Below are positions 1 to 10,497 of a DNA stretch of 64,000 bases, in pieces. Origin of the DNA: Myxococcus virescens (GTDB taxonomy: Bacteria; Myxococcota; Myxococcia; Myxococcales; Myxococcaceae). The translations under genes were made by a program, and so were the position numbers. The first letter of the stretch is position 1, and every line of letters starts with the position of its first letter. The stretch lies in the NCBI RefSeq assembly GCF_900101905.1, contig NZ_FNAJ01000002.1, positions 744,001 through 808,000 of the forward strand, in the 5' to 3' direction. The notes under the pieces were generated by a model that saw only the letters and a list, made by a program, of their open reading frames with translations, was not told the DNA's origin and made no database searches.

Positions 1-3000
1 CGGACCCGGGAGGACTGGGCCGCGCTGGCCGAGCTGCTCTCCACTGAGGCCCCCCACATGGCGCCCGCCGAGGCGGCCGCGATGTACGCCGAGCTGGCCA
101 GCCTCTACCTGGACCGGCTGTCGCAGCCGGTGCCCGCCGAGGCCGCGCTGCGGCAGGCGCTGCGCCTGTCCCCGTCTGACGCCGCCGTTCGCCGTCGCCT
201 CGTCTCGCTGGTGGCGGAGCGTGGGGAGCTGCGTGAGGCCGCGGCGCTGCTGGAGACCGCTGCGGAGAGCGCCACGGCGCAGGATGCCGCGCTGCTGCTG
301 CGTGAGGGCGCGGGTTACGCGCGCGGCGCGCACGACCTGGACAAGGCGCTGAAGCTGGCGCGCAAGGCCCACGCGCTGGTCCCCGCGCAGGGGCCGGAGC
401 TGGCGTCGTTGGCGGAGTTGCTCTACCTGCGCGGCGCGGTCATCGAGGCGCTGCCGCTGCAAGACGCACTCGCCGCCGCCGCGGATTTCCGGAGCGCGCC
501 GGAGGCCGCGGAGTCCACGTGGCTGCGCCTGGCGGAGCTGGCCGAGCAGACCGGAGAGACGAAGCGCGCGGTGGCCGCGTACCGGAAGCTGCTCGTGGAG
601 CGGCCCCTGTGCGAGGCCGCCGTCATGCGTCTGGCCGCGCTGCTGGAGAAGGATGACCCGCGTGGCGCCTTCGAGGTGCGCGTCACCCACGCGCACGCAT
701 TGGCTCCGTCCGAGGACACCGTGCAGCGGCTCGTCGAGCTGTCGGCGCGGGCCCGCGAGGTGCTCGCGGACGCGGGTGTGGCGGCCTCGCTGCTGGCGCG
801 CGCCGCGTCGCTGGCGTCGGAGCCGCTGCCGCTGCGTCGCCGGTTGGCGGCGCTGCACCGGGAGACCGGCCGCACCGTGGAGTTGCTCGCCGAGCTGCGC
901 CAGGTGGCCACCCTCAGCCTCGAGGCAGGGGACCCGGACGCGGCGCTCGAGGCCTATCAGGAAGAGGCCCGGCTCGCGGTCGACCTGGGCCGCGCGGACG
1001 ACGCGCTGCGGGCGCTGGCGGATGCGCGCGACTTGCTGGAGGCGCGGGGGCAGCAGTCCGAGGCCGCGGCTTGCGAGCGCTACCGGGCGAAGCTGCTGCG
1101 CGACGTGAAGCTGGACCCCGCCGGCGCCGAGGTCGCGCTGGAGCGTGCCTTCGCCCTGGCCGTGGACCTGGGCACCGCGAAGCTGGGCGCGGCGCTGGCC
1201 GAGCGTCGCGACGACGCGGAGGCCGAGGCGCGTTGGCTGGAGCGCGCGCTGCCGCTGCTGGATGACGCGGGCGAGGCCGCGGCCGTGCTGCTGCGGCTGG
1301 CGCGGCTGAACCTGGGCGTGCTGTCGGACGTGGCGAAGGCCGAGGAGTTGCTGCGCTCGGCGCTGCGCAAGGACCGGGCGCTGACGGAGGCCGAGGGCCT
1401 GCTGGAGAAGCTCCTGGAGAGCGACGGCCGGCTGGCGGAGCTGGCGGCCTGGTACGAGGAGTGCGCGGAAGGCGAGCCCGACGCGGCCCGTCGCGCGGAG
1501 CTGTTCCTGCGCGCCGCCGTGCTGTACCGCGACCGGGCAGGGCGCCCGGAGTCCGCCGCCGCGGCCTTCATCGCGGCGCGTGGCGCGCGCCCGGACGACC
1601 TGGAGCTCACCGCGCAGGCGGCGGAGCTGCTGCACGAGGTGAAGCGCCACGCGGACGCCGCGGAGTTCGACGCGGTGCTGCTGGAGGCGGACCCGTTCCG
1701 CGAGCCCGTCTTCGCTCGGCACCTCGCCTTCCTGGAGGAGGCCGAGGACCATCAGGCGCTCGCCGAGCTGATGCTGCGCAGGGCGCAGCGCCAGGAAGCC
1801 TCGGGCGCCGCGGAGAGCTACCTGTCCGCCGCCCGTGCCTTCCGCGCGGCCGGTGCCCGCGAGCGGGCGCTGCTGTGCGAGGACCAGGCCTTCGAGCTGA
1901 GCCCCGCGAGCGCGGAGGCCTTCGAGCGCGTGCGCGAGCGCGCGGCCGGTGACGTGCGCCGGCTGGCGGACCTGCTGTCCCAGCGCGCCGCGGCCCTGTC
2001 CACGCCGGAGGCCCTGCCGCTGCTGCGCGAGCGCGCTTCGCGACTGCTGGACGCGGGCGAGGCGCTGCTGGCCGCGGAGGCTTTCGACGAATACCTCTCC
2101 CTGGCGGGGGATGACGTGGACGCCCTGTCCGCGCGCGCCGAGCTGGCCGCGAAGGGCGGAGGCCCCGTCGCCGCGCGCCCCTACGACCGCCGCCTGCTGG
2201 ACGTGGGCGGGGACGCGCTGCCGGTGCCGGTGCGCACGCGGACCTGGCTGCGGTTGGGCCATGCCTCGCTCGGCGCGGGCGCGTTCCACGACGCGGCGGA
2301 TGCCTTCGAGGCCGTGGTGGCGCTGGAGCCGGAAGGCGAGCGCGGCCGCGAGGCGCTGTCGCTCCTGGCCGAGGTGCACTCGCGCACGGGCAACGCGCCG
2401 GGCCTCTACCGGGCGTCGCTCCAACTGGCGCGCCATGCGGAGGACGCCGCCACCGCCGAGGTGCTCTACCGCCGCGCGGCGGACCTCTTCGATGACCCGA
2501 AGGACGCCATCGACGCGCTGTTGCCGCTGGCGCGCCTGCGCCCCGCGGATGCGTCCGTCATCGACCGGGCCGTGGCGGGGCTGCACGCCCTGGGCCGTCA
2601 TGGCGACCTGCTGGACGTGTACGCCTCGGGCGCGGAGGCGGCGGGTGGCCGCCGGGCCGCGGAGCTGCTGTTGGCCGCCGCGTCGGTGGCCTCCAGCTCG
2701 CTGGCGGATGAAGACGCGGCCTGGACGCTGACCCAGCGCGCCGCGGAGGCCGCGCCGGAGGACCTCACCGCGCTCCAGGCACTGGTGACGGGCTTGCGTC
2801 AGCGGGGCGACTCCACGCGGCTGCTGGAGGCGCTGGAGCAGTGGGTGCCGCGCGTCGAGGACGCCGACGAGGCCGCGGTGCTGCGGTTGGAGCTGGCCGC
2901 GCTCGCGCGTGACGCGGGCCGCGTGGACGTGGCCCGCGAGGCACTGGAGGAAGTGGCCGCGCGTGGCGCCTCGGGCGCGGGTTACGCGGACGCGCTGGAA

Positions 3001-5262
3001 GCCCTCGAGCCGCTGCTGAAGGACGCCCCCGCCCGCCGCGCGGAGGTGCAGGTGGCGCGCGCGGAGCTGGCCTCTGGCCGCGAGCGGCAGGTCCTGCTCC
3101 TGGCGGCCGCGCGGGGCTTCGAGGCCGCCGGACAGCTGCCGGAGGCGCTGAAGGCCGCGAAGGACGCCGCCTCGGTGGAGCCGGACGTCGACGCCGCCCT
3201 GCGGGTGGCCCACCTGTACCGCGCGTCGGGCGAGGCGCCTCGCGCGGCGCGGGCGCTGCTTCAGGCCGCGCGGCTGGCGGCGCCGGAGGAGCGCCCCCCG
3301 CTGCTGCTGGAGGCCGCGGGCCTCTGGGAGAAGGCGGGAGAGCACGGTGAGGCGCTGGAGGTGTTCGAGCGCATCGCCACCGAGGCATCGGACATGCTCG
3401 CGCCCTCGGAGCTGGCCGAGCGCTTCGGTCGGCTGGGCGCCTTCGCTCGCGCGCTGGAGGTGGGCTTCGCGCCCGCCATGGCCTCGGGCGACCTGACCGA
3501 CGCGCTGGCCATGGCCGCGCAGGCGGGCGACGCGGCGCGCACGCGCGAGGCGCTGTGGGCCCTGGCCGCGCTGGCGGACGCGGACCCCGCGCATGCCTCG
3601 GCCCTGGCGGATGGCCTGCGCGCGGAAGGCGACGCGGAAGGGTTGCTGGAGCTCGCGGGCCTGTCCGCCGCGCGTGACGCCGCGTTCGCGGTGGCGCTGC
3701 GCGATGAGGTGCTCCGCTCGGCGGCGGCCTCGGTGCTGCCTCGCCTGCGCGCGCTGGAAGAGCTGGCGCCCGAGCCGGGCTTCGCGGCCCGCCTGACGCT
3801 GTTGCTGCCTACCCTGGAGAAGCTCCCGGAGGCGCTGGCGGAGGCGGTGCTGACGCAAGTGCGCGCGCAGCCGGGCACGGTGCGCGTGGAAGCGCTGGCC
3901 ATGGCGGCGGACGGCTGGCCCTCGCGGCGCAAGGCGCTCTTGCGCGAGCGTTACGCGCTGGAGCTGGAGCTGGGCCGCTACGAGGCCTGCGTGCGCACGC
4001 TGTCGCAGCTGGCGGGCGAAGAGTCGGACGCGGTGGCTCGCGCCGTCCTGCACCTGGAGCGCGGCGAGCTGCTGCTCAGCCCGCTGGAGCAACTGCCCGA
4101 GGCGCGCGAGGCCTTCGAACAGGCCCTGAAGGACGACCCCGCGCAGCTCCATTCCCTGCGGCACCTGTTGTCGCTGGTGGACCTGGGCGAGGAGCCCGCT
4201 GTCTTCGTGTCGCTGGTGGAGCGGCTGGAGCAGGCCGCGGGCGCGGAGTCCGGCAACACCTACCGCGAGCGGCTGGCGGACGCCTACGAGGCCCTGGGCA
4301 TGGTGGCAGACGCCGCCGCGCAGCTCGAGCGGCTGCCGGAGACGGACGAACGGCTGGCCCGCCGCGCGCGGTTGGCGGAGGAGCGCGGCCTCACCGGCGA
4401 GGCCCTGCGCCTGCGCGAGCGGCTCACCGACGAACCCGCGGTGCTGGAGGCCATTCTCCGCGGCTACCTGGACGCGCAGTTGGTGTCGCCTGGAGCCCGG
4501 CTCGCCGCGCGCCTCTTCGAGGCCGGCGAGCTGTCTCCCGAAGTCACCCGCATGGCCGCCGAGCACCTCTCCACGGTGCCCGAGGGTGTGTCCCTGGCCG
4601 TCCGCATCTGGCCGCACCTGCTCCGGGAGCATCCGCTGGACGTGGATGGGTGGACGCTCTACGCGGAGGCCCTGCGGGCGCTGGGCCGGACGGAGGACTC
4701 GCAGCGCGCGGACGGCGTGGGCGCGGCCCTGTCCTCCAGCGACGCGGCGGCGCCTCAGGCCCCGGTGTCCACGCTGCCGGTGCCCTCGGGCTTCGAGCAC
4801 CCGGTACCCGCCGGCGCGGTGCCGGTGACGGCCGAGCGCCTGCCCCGGCTCGCCGCGGCGCTTCGTCCCGTCCTGGCCTCGTTGGGCGCGGGCTCGCTGC
4901 AACTCGTGGTGGACCCGGTGGGCGGGGTGGAGGCGTACCTGGCCAGCGGCGATGTGCTGGTGCTGGGCGCGGGCGCGCTGTCCTGCTTCGGCGCCTCCGA
5001 GCTGAGCTACCTGTGCGCGCTGGCGCTGGCGCTCGGGGAAGACGGCGTCAAGCTGGCCCGTCCCGGTCCGGTGCCGGCCATGGAAGCGGCGGCGGTGGCG
5101 GCCTTCCGCGCCGTGCCGGCCTCGCTGGCGGCGGGGCGCGTCCTGGCGCGGCTCGACGCGGAGGTGCGTGGAGGGGACCCGGCGCAGGTGGATGTAGGCG
5201 CCGTGCTTGCCCGCGGCGACACCTTCCGGGCGCTGGCCCTTTGCGTGCTGGACGGCGTCTAG
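1..5262 (+). CDS. Giant TPR-repeat protein, 5' end outside the window
   Basis: The reading frame is open from base 1 and has no credible start in the window, so this is the C-terminal 1753 residues of a longer protein. Almost all of it is Ala/Leu/Glu/Arg-rich helical hairpins with the TPR pattern (for example AEAALRQALRLSP near the left edge, and repeated YRRAADLF- and AFEQALKDDP-like units). TPR solenoids are protein-interaction scaffolds. The last 200 or so residues, after a Pro/Val-rich linker at about 4740-4820, are not TPR-like and may form a separate small domain. No membrane segment or catalytic motif is visible in the part seen. Similar giant TPR proteins are common in myxobacteria. 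Function unknown. Confidence 0.85.
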   Translation, partial: RTREDWAALAELLSTEAPHMAPAEAAAMYAELASLYLDRLSQPVPAEAALRQALRLSPSDAAVRRRLVSLVAERGELREAAALLETAAESATAQDAALLLREGAGYARGAHDLDKALKLARKAHALVPAQGPELASLAELLYLRGAVIEALPLQDALAAAADFRSAPEAAESTWLRLAELAEQTGETKRAVAAYRKLLVERPLCEAAVMRLAALLEKDDPRGAFEVRVTHAHALAPSEDTVQRLVELSARAREVLADAGVAASLLARAASLASEPLPLRRRLAALHRETGRTVELLAELRQVATLSLEAGDPDAALEAYQEEARLAVDLGRADDALRALADARDLLEARGQQSEAAACERYRAKLLRDVKLDPAGAEVALERAFALAVDLGTAKLGAALAERRDDAEAEARWLERALPLLDDAGEAAAVLLRLARLNLGVLSDVAKAEELLRSALRKDRALTEAEGLLEKLLESDGRLAELAAWYEECAEGEPDAARRAELFLRAAVLYRDRAGRPESAAAAFIAARGARPDDLELTAQAAELLHEVKRHADAAEFDAVLLEADPFREPVFARHLAFLEEAEDHQALAELMLRRAQRQEASGAAESYLSAARAFRAAGARERALLCEDQAFELSPASAEAFERVRERAAGDVRRLADLLSQRAAALSTPEALPLLRERASRLLDAGEALLAAEAFDEYLSLAGDDVDALSARAELAAKGGGPVAARPYDRRLLDVGGDALPVPVRTRTWLRLGHASLGAGAFHDAADAFEAVVALEPEGERGREALSLLAEVHSRTGNAPGLYRASLQLARHAEDAATAEVLYRRAADLFDDPKDAIDALLPLARLRPADASVIDRAVAGLHALGRHGDLLDVYASGAEAAGGRRAAELLLAAASVASSSLADEDAAWTLTQRAAEAAPEDLTALQALVTGLRQRGDSTRLLEALEQWVPRVEDADEAAVLRLELAALARDAGRVDVAREALEEVAARGASGAGYADALEALEPLLKDAPARRAEVQVARAELASGRERQVLLLAAARGFEAAGQLPEALKAAKDAASVEPDVDAALRVAHLYRASGEAPRAARALLQAARLAAPEERPPLLLEAAGLWEKAGEHGEALEVFERIATEASDMLAPSELAERFGRLGAFARALEVGFAPAMASGDLTDALAMAAQAGDAARTREALWALAALADADPAHASALADGLRAEGDAEGLLELAGLSAARDAAFAVALRDEVLRSAAASVLPRLRALEELAPEPGFAARLTLLLPTLEKLPEALAEAVLTQVRAQPGTVRVEALAMAADGWPSRRKALLRERYALELELGRYEACVRTLSQLAGEESDAVARAVLHLERGELLLSPLEQLPEAREAFEQALKDDPAQLHSLRHLLSLVDLGEEPAVFVSLVERLEQAAGAESGNTYRERLADAYEALGMVADAAAQLERLPETDERLARRARLAEERGLTGEALRLRERLTDEPAVLEAILRGYLDAQLVSPGARLAARLFEAGELSPEVTRMAAEHLSTVPEGVSLAVRIWPHLLREHPLDVDGWTLYAEALRALGRTEDSQRADGVGAALSSSDAAAPQAPVSTLPVPSGFEHPVPAGAVPVTAERLPRLAAALRPVLASLGAGSLQLVVDPVGGVEAYLASGDVLVLGAGALSCFGASELSYLCALALALGEDGVKLARPGPVPAMEAAAVAAFRAVPASLAAGRVLARLDAEVRGGDPAQVDVGAVLARGDTFRALALCVLDGV

Positions 5263-5282
5263 CCGTGTAGCGTGACGCCGCC

Positions 5283-5888
5283 ATGCACGTGAAGCGCCTT
5301 GCTCTCGCCGCCCTGCCCGTCACGGCCGTCGCCGTGGCGATGGCCTGCTATTCCGAGCCGGTGTACCCGGGTGACCAGGTGCTCGGTTCGTTCCGCTTCG
5401 AGGCCCGGCTGGATGCCGCGCGCACCACGTGCGACGCCTCGGTGCCGGACTTCGCGCAACTCAACGACGCCGGTGTGTTCCTCTTCGAGGGCACCTTCTC
5501 GCGCGACACGGACGCGGGCACGGGCTTCTTCACCGTGCAGGGCTACTCGCGTGACGCGGGTTATGAGGGGCAGGTGGCCACGTCCACGCTGAAGGCCGTG
5601 GCGCCCCGCGCGTCCTGTGGCACGGGCTGCGAGGACTCCTCCATCGAGGAGACGCTGCGGGTGACGCTCTTCAGCGACAGCCAGGCGCGCAGCCTCAGCC
5701 GCGACTGTCGCCAGTTCGACGGCGGCATCCCCGACGGCTCGGTGCCGGGCCCCACGGAGAACGGTTACGACGTGTCGCTGGCGTGCGGCTCCCTCACGGA
5801 CATCTTCTTGCCGGGGACCCGCAACTGCAATTGCCAGCCGTCCACCTGCACCACGGTGTACACCGTGCAGGGAGAGCGGAGGGATTGA
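5283..5888 (+). CDS. Cys-rich lipoprotein, unknown function
   Basis: 201 residues. The N-terminus has basic residues, a hydrophobic stretch and a lipobox-like VAMAC, so Cys22 should be lipidated (signal peptidase II type). The mature part contains about ten more Cys in clusters ([18 protein letters not shown]), which suggests a disulfide-stabilised periplasmic or surface domain. It starts 20 bp after the TPR giant. Its stop overlaps the ATG of queC by one base (TGATG), so queC may be translationally coupled although no functional link is evident. I do not recognise the family. Confidence 0.75.
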   Translation: MHVKRLALAALPVTAVAVAMACYSEPVYPGDQVLGSFRFEARLDAARTTCDASVPDFAQLNDAGVFLFEGTFSRDTDAGTGFFTVQGYSRDAGYEGQVATSTLKAVAPRASCGTGCEDSSIEETLRVTLFSDSQARSLSRDCRQFDGGIPDGSVPGPTENGYDVSLACGSLTDIFLPGTRNCNCQPSTCTTVYTVQGERRD

Positions 5889-6580
5889 TGGTGAAGCGCG
5901 CGGTGGTGTTGATTTCGGGCGGCCTGGATTCGACGACGTGCCTGGCCATGGCCAAGGCGAAGGGGTTCGAGCCCGTCTGTCTGGCAGTGGCCTACGGACA
6001 GCGGCACGCCGTGGAACTGGAGCAGGCGAGGAAGGTCGCCGCCGCCATGGGCGTGACGGACTTCCGGGTGGTGTCCATCGACCTGCGGCAGGTGGGCGGC
6101 TCCGCGCTGACGGCGGACATCGAGGTGCCCAAGGACCGGCCTTCGGATGAGATGAGCCACGGCATCCCCGTGACGTACGTGCCGGCGCGCAACGCGCTGT
6201 TCCTCTCGCTGGCGCTGGGGCTGGCGGAGGTGGTGGGCAGCACGGACATCTACATCGGCGTCAACGCGGTGGACTACAGCGGCTATCCGGACTGCCGCCC
6301 GGAGTTCATCCGTTCCTTTGAATCGATGGCCAACCTGGCCACCAAGGCGGGCGTGGAGGGCGCGCGCTTCACCGTGCACGCGCCGCTGTCCGGCCTGACG
6401 AAGGCGGACATCATCCGTGAAGGCGTGAAGCTGGGCGTGGACTACGGCCTGACGCACTCCTGTTACGACCCGGACGCCCAGGGCCGCGCCTGCGGGCGCT
6501 GTGACAGCTGCGTGCTGCGCAAGAAGGGCTTCGAGGAAGCTGGCGTGCCGGACCCCACGCGCTACGCGGAGTCCGCGTGA
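5888..6580 (+). CDS. queC: 7-cyano-7-deazaguanine synthase QueC
   Basis: 230 residues. QueC converts 7-carboxy-7-deazaguanine to preQ0 with ATP and ammonia in queuosine precursor synthesis. The PP-loop SGGLDSTT (residues 10-17) that binds ATP is intact, and the C-terminal zinc-binding cysteines are present ([17 protein letters not shown]). An in-frame ATG 105 bases upstream exists but lies inside the lipoprotein gene; the ATG at 5888 is the one that begins the conserved [11 protein letters not shown] strand. The stop overlaps the next gene's GTG by 4 bp. No queD, queE or queF is in the window. Confidence 0.96.
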   Translation: MVKRAVVLISGGLDSTTCLAMAKAKGFEPVCLAVAYGQRHAVELEQARKVAAAMGVTDFRVVSIDLRQVGGSALTADIEVPKDRPSDEMSHGIPVTYVPARNALFLSLALGLAEVVGSTDIYIGVNAVDYSGYPDCRPEFIRSFESMANLATKAGVEGARFTVHAPLSGLTKADIIREGVKLGVDYGLTHSCYDPDAQGRACGRCDSCVLRKKGFEEAGVPDPTRYAESA

Positions 6581-7233
6581 CGCCGCGCCTCGGCTGGGGC
6601 GTGGTGGTGGCGCTGGGCCTGTCGTCCGGGCCCGCGCTGGCCAACGACGCGGGAACGCCGAAGGCCACTGCGGCGCCGAAGGCCGCGGCCTCCCTGGTGG
6701 ACGCCACCACGGTGGTGCCGGACCTGGTCGTGGACCTGCGCTACGCGACGGCGGACAACTTCTTGAAGCGGAAGGTGTACCCGGACACGGCGCGCTGCCT
6801 GCTGCTGCCCGAGTCGGCCGAGCGCCTGAAGAAGGCCGCGGACGTGCTGCGCGCCCGGGGCTACCGGCTGAAGGTGTACGACTGCTACCGGCCGCGCGCG
6901 GTGCAGTACCAGATGTGGGAAATCATGCCGGTGCCCGGCTACGTCGCCAACCCACGCACCGGCTCCAATCACAACCGGGGCGGGGCGGTGGACCTCACGC
7001 TGACGACGCTGGAGGGCCAGGAGGTGGAGATGCCCACCCCCTTCGACACCTTCACACGCGCCGCCCACCATGGGTACGAGGGCGGCACCGAGGCGTCGCG
7101 CAAGCACCGCGAAATCCTGCGCGAGGCCATGGAAGGCGTGGGCTTCAAGCGCAACCGCATGGAGTGGTGGCACTACGACCTGCCGGACGCGAAGAAGCGC
7201 CCCGTGCTGGACGTGCCCTTCTCCCCGCCATGA
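6577..7233 (+). CDS. VanX-type D-alanyl-D-alanine dipeptidase, exported
   Basis: 218 residues starting at a GTG within the queC stop (GTGA overlap). The N-terminus is a signal peptide ending near ALA-NDA, so the enzyme is periplasmic. The zinc site of the VanX/DdpX family is complete: [12 protein letters not shown] supplies the SxHxxGxAxD ligands and EWWHYD supplies the catalytic Glu and the third ligand His. Such enzymes hydrolyse D-Ala-D-Ala, either in vancomycin resistance or, as here without vanH/vanA, more likely in peptidoglycan dipeptide recycling. The conserved LRYATADNF stretch is also present. Confidence 0.92.
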   Translation: MTPRLGWGVVVALGLSSGPALANDAGTPKATAAPKAAASLVDATTVVPDLVVDLRYATADNFLKRKVYPDTARCLLLPESAERLKKAADVLRARGYRLKVYDCYRPRAVQYQMWEIMPVPGYVANPRTGSNHNRGGAVDLTLTTLEGQEVEMPTPFDTFTRAAHHGYEGGTEASRKHREILREAMEGVGFKRNRMEWWHYDLPDAKKRPVLDVPFSPP

Positions 7234-7332
7234 CATGATGAAACCATGATGAACGGAGGGTCCGCCTGCGGCACGCTGCAGGCACCTCCCCAAGGGTGGT
7301 CACGGCGTGCGTGGCCCGGGATGGCACCCACG

Positions 7333-8664
7333 ATGAAGCCCACCCTCTGCAATGCCCTCTGTGCCGTCCTCCTGCTGCTGTCCGCGCCTGTGCTGGCGGC
7401 CGGAGGCCTCTCCGGCACCGTCGTGCGTGCCAGCGACAAGAGCCCCATCCCGGAGGTGCGCGTCACCGCGACCTCACCCGCGCTGACAGCGCCCCGCTCC
7501 ACGGTGACGGACGCGCAGGGCGGCTTCCGCTTTCCCCAACTGGAGGAGGGCGTCTACTCACTCCGTTTCGAGAAGGAGTCCTTCCAGGCGCTCATCCGGA
7601 CGGACATCACGGTGAAGGCCGGGCATGAGCCCCGCGTGGACGTGGCGCTCTCCGCGGCGTTGCAGACGCGCCCCCCCGTGCTGCCCCCCGCGCCGGTGGA
7701 CGATGACCGGGAGCGGGCACCCGCCTGGACGTTGCAGCACCTGCCCGTGCTCGTGCCGGATGGGGCGTGGCAGACCGTCTATCGCGCGTCGCTGGGGAAG
7801 CCGGGCTCCGGCGTCGAGACGCGGGGCTTTGGGGTGAACCCCACCATCGACACGGAGGAGTCGCGCGTCTCGGAGGTCCCCGTGGCCGTGGACACCCGCG
7901 CCTACGCGGTGGCGCGCGACTACCTGTCTCGTGACGTCTTCCCCGCGGAAGGCGCGGTGCGGACGGAGGCCTTCATCAACAGCTTCGACTTCGGGGACGA
8001 AGGCGAGCCGTACGGCCCCTTCTTGCTCTACGTCGAGGGTTTCCCTTCGCCCAGCCGCAAGGGCTATCACGTGGTGCGAATCACCGTGAAGGCCCGCGAG
8101 CCGGTGCGCGAGGTCGGCGTCCAGATGGAGTTCAACCGGAAGGCCGTCGCCCGCTACCGGCTGCTGGGCTACGAGTACCTGTCTCCGAACCCGGAGCCGC
8201 TCGACCCAGGCGACGAGACGGAGCTGTTTCCACTGGCCGCTGGCCAATCCGTCACCGCCATCCACGAGGTGAAGGTGCACGGGCCCTCCATCGCCTTCGG
8301 GATGCTCCGGGTGCGCTACGAGCAGGGCAACTCGAGCACCTGGCGCCGCGTGCAGATGATGATGCCCTCCAGCACGTTGCGCTCCGACTATGCCCGCGCC
8401 TCCTCCTCCACGCGCCTGGCCTACGTGGCCTCCGCGTTCGCGGAGAAGCTGCGAGGCTCCTTCTGGACGCGCGCCCTGGACTGGCCCCGGCTGCTGACGC
8501 TGTGGGAAGGCATCGGCGAGCCGCTGCGAGCCCGCAAGGACGTGGCGCAGCTGGGGGCGCTCATCCGCAAGGCCCAGACGCTGGACACGCGCAAGGAGCG
8601 CTTCGAGCGACTGATGCCCGGCGGAAGCTCGGACTTCGACGACGTGCCCTCCCTGGGAAACTGA
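7333..8664 (+). CDS. Carboxypeptidase-regulatory/YfbK-like protein lacking its VWA domain
   Basis: 443 residues. The chosen ATG opens a clear signal peptide (cleavage after VLAA); ATGs at 7246 and 7321 are in frame but add non-hydrophobic residues. Residues 26-110 are a CarboxypepD_reg-like beta sandwich. Residues 175-252 match the N-terminal flank of YfbK-type VWA proteins (DTRAYAVARDYL, AVRTEAFINSFDF). Residues 256-335 match the C-terminal flank, DUF3520 (VQMEFNRKAVARYRLLGYE). The VWA domain normally found between them is missing: the two flanks are joined by about five residues. It ends 9 bp before the histidine kinase, so it is probably part of the same sensory operon. Confidence 0.8.
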   Translation: MKPTLCNALCAVLLLLSAPVLAAGGLSGTVVRASDKSPIPEVRVTATSPALTAPRSTVTDAQGGFRFPQLEEGVYSLRFEKESFQALIRTDITVKAGHEPRVDVALSAALQTRPPVLPPAPVDDDRERAPAWTLQHLPVLVPDGAWQTVYRASLGKPGSGVETRGFGVNPTIDTEESRVSEVPVAVDTRAYAVARDYLSRDVFPAEGAVRTEAFINSFDFGDEGEPYGPFLLYVEGFPSPSRKGYHVVRITVKAREPVREVGVQMEFNRKAVARYRLLGYEYLSPNPEPLDPGDETELFPLAAGQSVTAIHEVKVHGPSIAFGMLRVRYEQGNSSTWRRVQMMMPSSTLRSDYARASSSTRLAYVASAFAEKLRGSFWTRALDWPRLLTLWEGIGEPLRARKDVAQLGALIRKAQTLDTRKERFERLMPGGSSDFDDVPSLGN

Positions 8665-8673
8665 GCCGCTCCG

Positions 8674-10497
8674 ATGCTCCGCCGGTTGCTGCCCACCCTC
8701 ATCGCGCTCCTGCTGGGCTTCGCCGGGCTGGCCTGGGGCCTGGGCTCGCTCCAGCGCATCTTCGCCACCGAGCGGGATGATGCGCAGGCCTCGCTCGATT
8801 CCCGCCGGGAGGCCCTGGAGCAGTACGCGCGTGCCTCCCTGGCGCAGTCCCTGAGAGACCGCCTGGAAGCGGCGCGCCCCGCGCTGGAGGCCGCCGCGCT
8901 GGATCCGCTCGCCCCCGCGACGGGGCTCTACCTGAGAGAGCGCGGTACGCAGCTGCTGCCCCGGTTGGCCCTCCACGACACCGGCGAAGACACGCCCGCG
9001 AAAGAGCGCTACGCGGGCCTGCGCGCCGGCACGGAGCGGGCGGACGAGGCGGAGGACCCCTGGGCGGAGCGGCTCGCGCTGATTCGCGAGGTGGACCGGG
9101 CGCTGTCACGCGGCGACCGCCGTGCGTCCACCGTGGCGCTGATGGCGCTGCTCCAACACCGCGCGCAGTACGTGCTGGCCTCCACGCGCGACGTGCCGGG
9201 CTTCCTGGTGGTGTTGGAGTCGCTGGCGGAGCGGGGCGACCCCGTGCCCCAGTTGATGCACGCGCTGGTGCGTGACGGCCTGGCGGACGGCCGCAGCGGC
9301 CGCCTGGATGGATTGCAGCGGCTGCTCCTGCTTCGCCGCGCGCGCTTCACGAAGGCGGACTTCGACTTCCTGCGCGAGCGCATCGTGGCGCTCTCCATGA
9401 AGGCCGGCGTGCCGGCGGCGGACTTCGAGGCCCGCGCCGCCGAGCTCGCGTCCGAGCCGTTGCCATTGCCCAGGACGCTCCCGGGCCCCGCGCTGGTGCG
9501 AGCGGGGTGGTACCTGGAGCCGCGCGGCGGCAATCACGTGCGGGGCGTGGCGGTGGACTCGGGCGCGTTGCTCCAGTCGCTGACACGGGAGATGCGCGAG
9601 CGCGGGTTGCTGGAAGCGGACGGGCAGGTGCGGCTGCTCGCGGACGCGGAGGTGTTGCCGCTGGCCGACCTGCCGCTGTCGGTGGACACGCCGGAGTGGG
9701 CGCGGGCCCAAGGGGCGCTGGCGCGACGCTACCGGCTGAAGACGGGCATGGTGGCCGCGTGCGCGGTGCTGGCGCTGGGCATCGCCGCGCTGGCCTTCGT
9801 GGCCCAGCACCGCAAGTTGCGCTTCCTGGAACTGAAGAGTGACTTCGTGGCCACCGTGTCACACGAGCTGCGTACGCCACTGGCCTCTATCCGGCTGCTG
9901 GCGGAGACGCTGGAGTGGCGGTTGGCGGAGGGCACGGACGCGCGCGACTACCCGGCGCGCATCGTCCGGGAAGCGGACGGCCTGGGCTTCCTGGTGGAGA
10001 ACCTGCTGTCCTTCAACCGCATCGACAAGGGGCGCTGGGTGCCAAAGCTGGCGCCGGTGCGCCTGGACGAGCTGGTGGCCCAGTTACGTAAGGACTTGGA
10101 GTTCTGGTCCAAGGTCCCCGTGGAGCTGGAGGCGGACGTGGGGGATTTCTCCCTGCGCGCGGACGGGCAGCTCCTGCGCCTGCTGTTTTCAAACCTGGCG
10201 CGCAACGCCTGTGCCTACAACACCCGCAGCCCGGTGCGCCTGCGCATCGAGGCGCTGTCCGATGGCCGCGTGCGCTTCTCCGACAACGGCGTGGGCATCC
10301 CCCAGGCGCAGTGGGAGCGCGCCTTCGAGGAGTTCGTGCGCCTGCCGGGCCAGGGACATGATGCACCCGGCAGTGGCCTGGGACTGGCCCTATGCCGCCG
10401 CATCATGCGCGTGCACGGCGGCACCCTGCGCGTGGCGGCCTCCAGCCCGGAAGGCACCACCTTCGAGCTTCGCTTTCCTCATACGGTGACGACATGA
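8674..10497 (+). CDS. Membrane sensor histidine kinase
   Basis: 607 residues. One transmembrane helix at about residues 5-25, a large extracytoplasmic region of roughly 330 residues with no recognised fold, and a second helix at about 358-377. The kinase core follows: HisKA box VSHELRTPLAS with phospho-acceptor His397, N box (LARNACAYN), G1 box (FSDNGVGIP) and G2 box (GSGLGLAL). No HAMP domain is obvious. It overlaps its response regulator by 4 bp (ATGA) and follows the VWA-less protein by 9 bp. That neighbour may be an accessory to ligand sensing (inference). Confidence 0.94.
   Translation: MLRRLLPTLIALLLGFAGLAWGLGSLQRIFATERDDAQASLDSRREALEQYARASLAQSLRDRLEAARPALEAAALDPLAPATGLYLRERGTQLLPRLALHDTGEDTPAKERYAGLRAGTERADEAEDPWAERLALIREVDRALSRGDRRASTVALMALLQHRAQYVLASTRDVPGFLVVLESLAERGDPVPQLMHALVRDGLADGRSGRLDGLQRLLLLRRARFTKADFDFLRERIVALSMKAGVPAADFEARAAELASEPLPLPRTLPGPALVRAGWYLEPRGGNHVRGVAVDSGALLQSLTREMRERGLLEADGQVRLLADAEVLPLADLPLSVDTPEWARAQGALARRYRLKTGMVAACAVLALGIAALAFVAQHRKLRFLELKSDFVATVSHELRTPLASIRLLAETLEWRLAEGTDARDYPARIVREADGLGFLVENLLSFNRIDKGRWVPKLAPVRLDELVAQLRKDLEFWSKVPVELEADVGDFSLRADGQLLRLLFSNLARNACAYNTRSPVRLRIEALSDGRVRFSDNGVGIPQAQWERAFEEFVRLPGQGHDAPGSGLGLALCRRIMRVHGGTLRVAASSPEGTTFELRFPHTVTT

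Noticed and set aside
7558-8976. A 472-codon minus-strand open frame
   Set aside because: Lies opposite the YfbK-like and kinase genes, Arg/Gln/Gly/His-rich, with no recognisable product.
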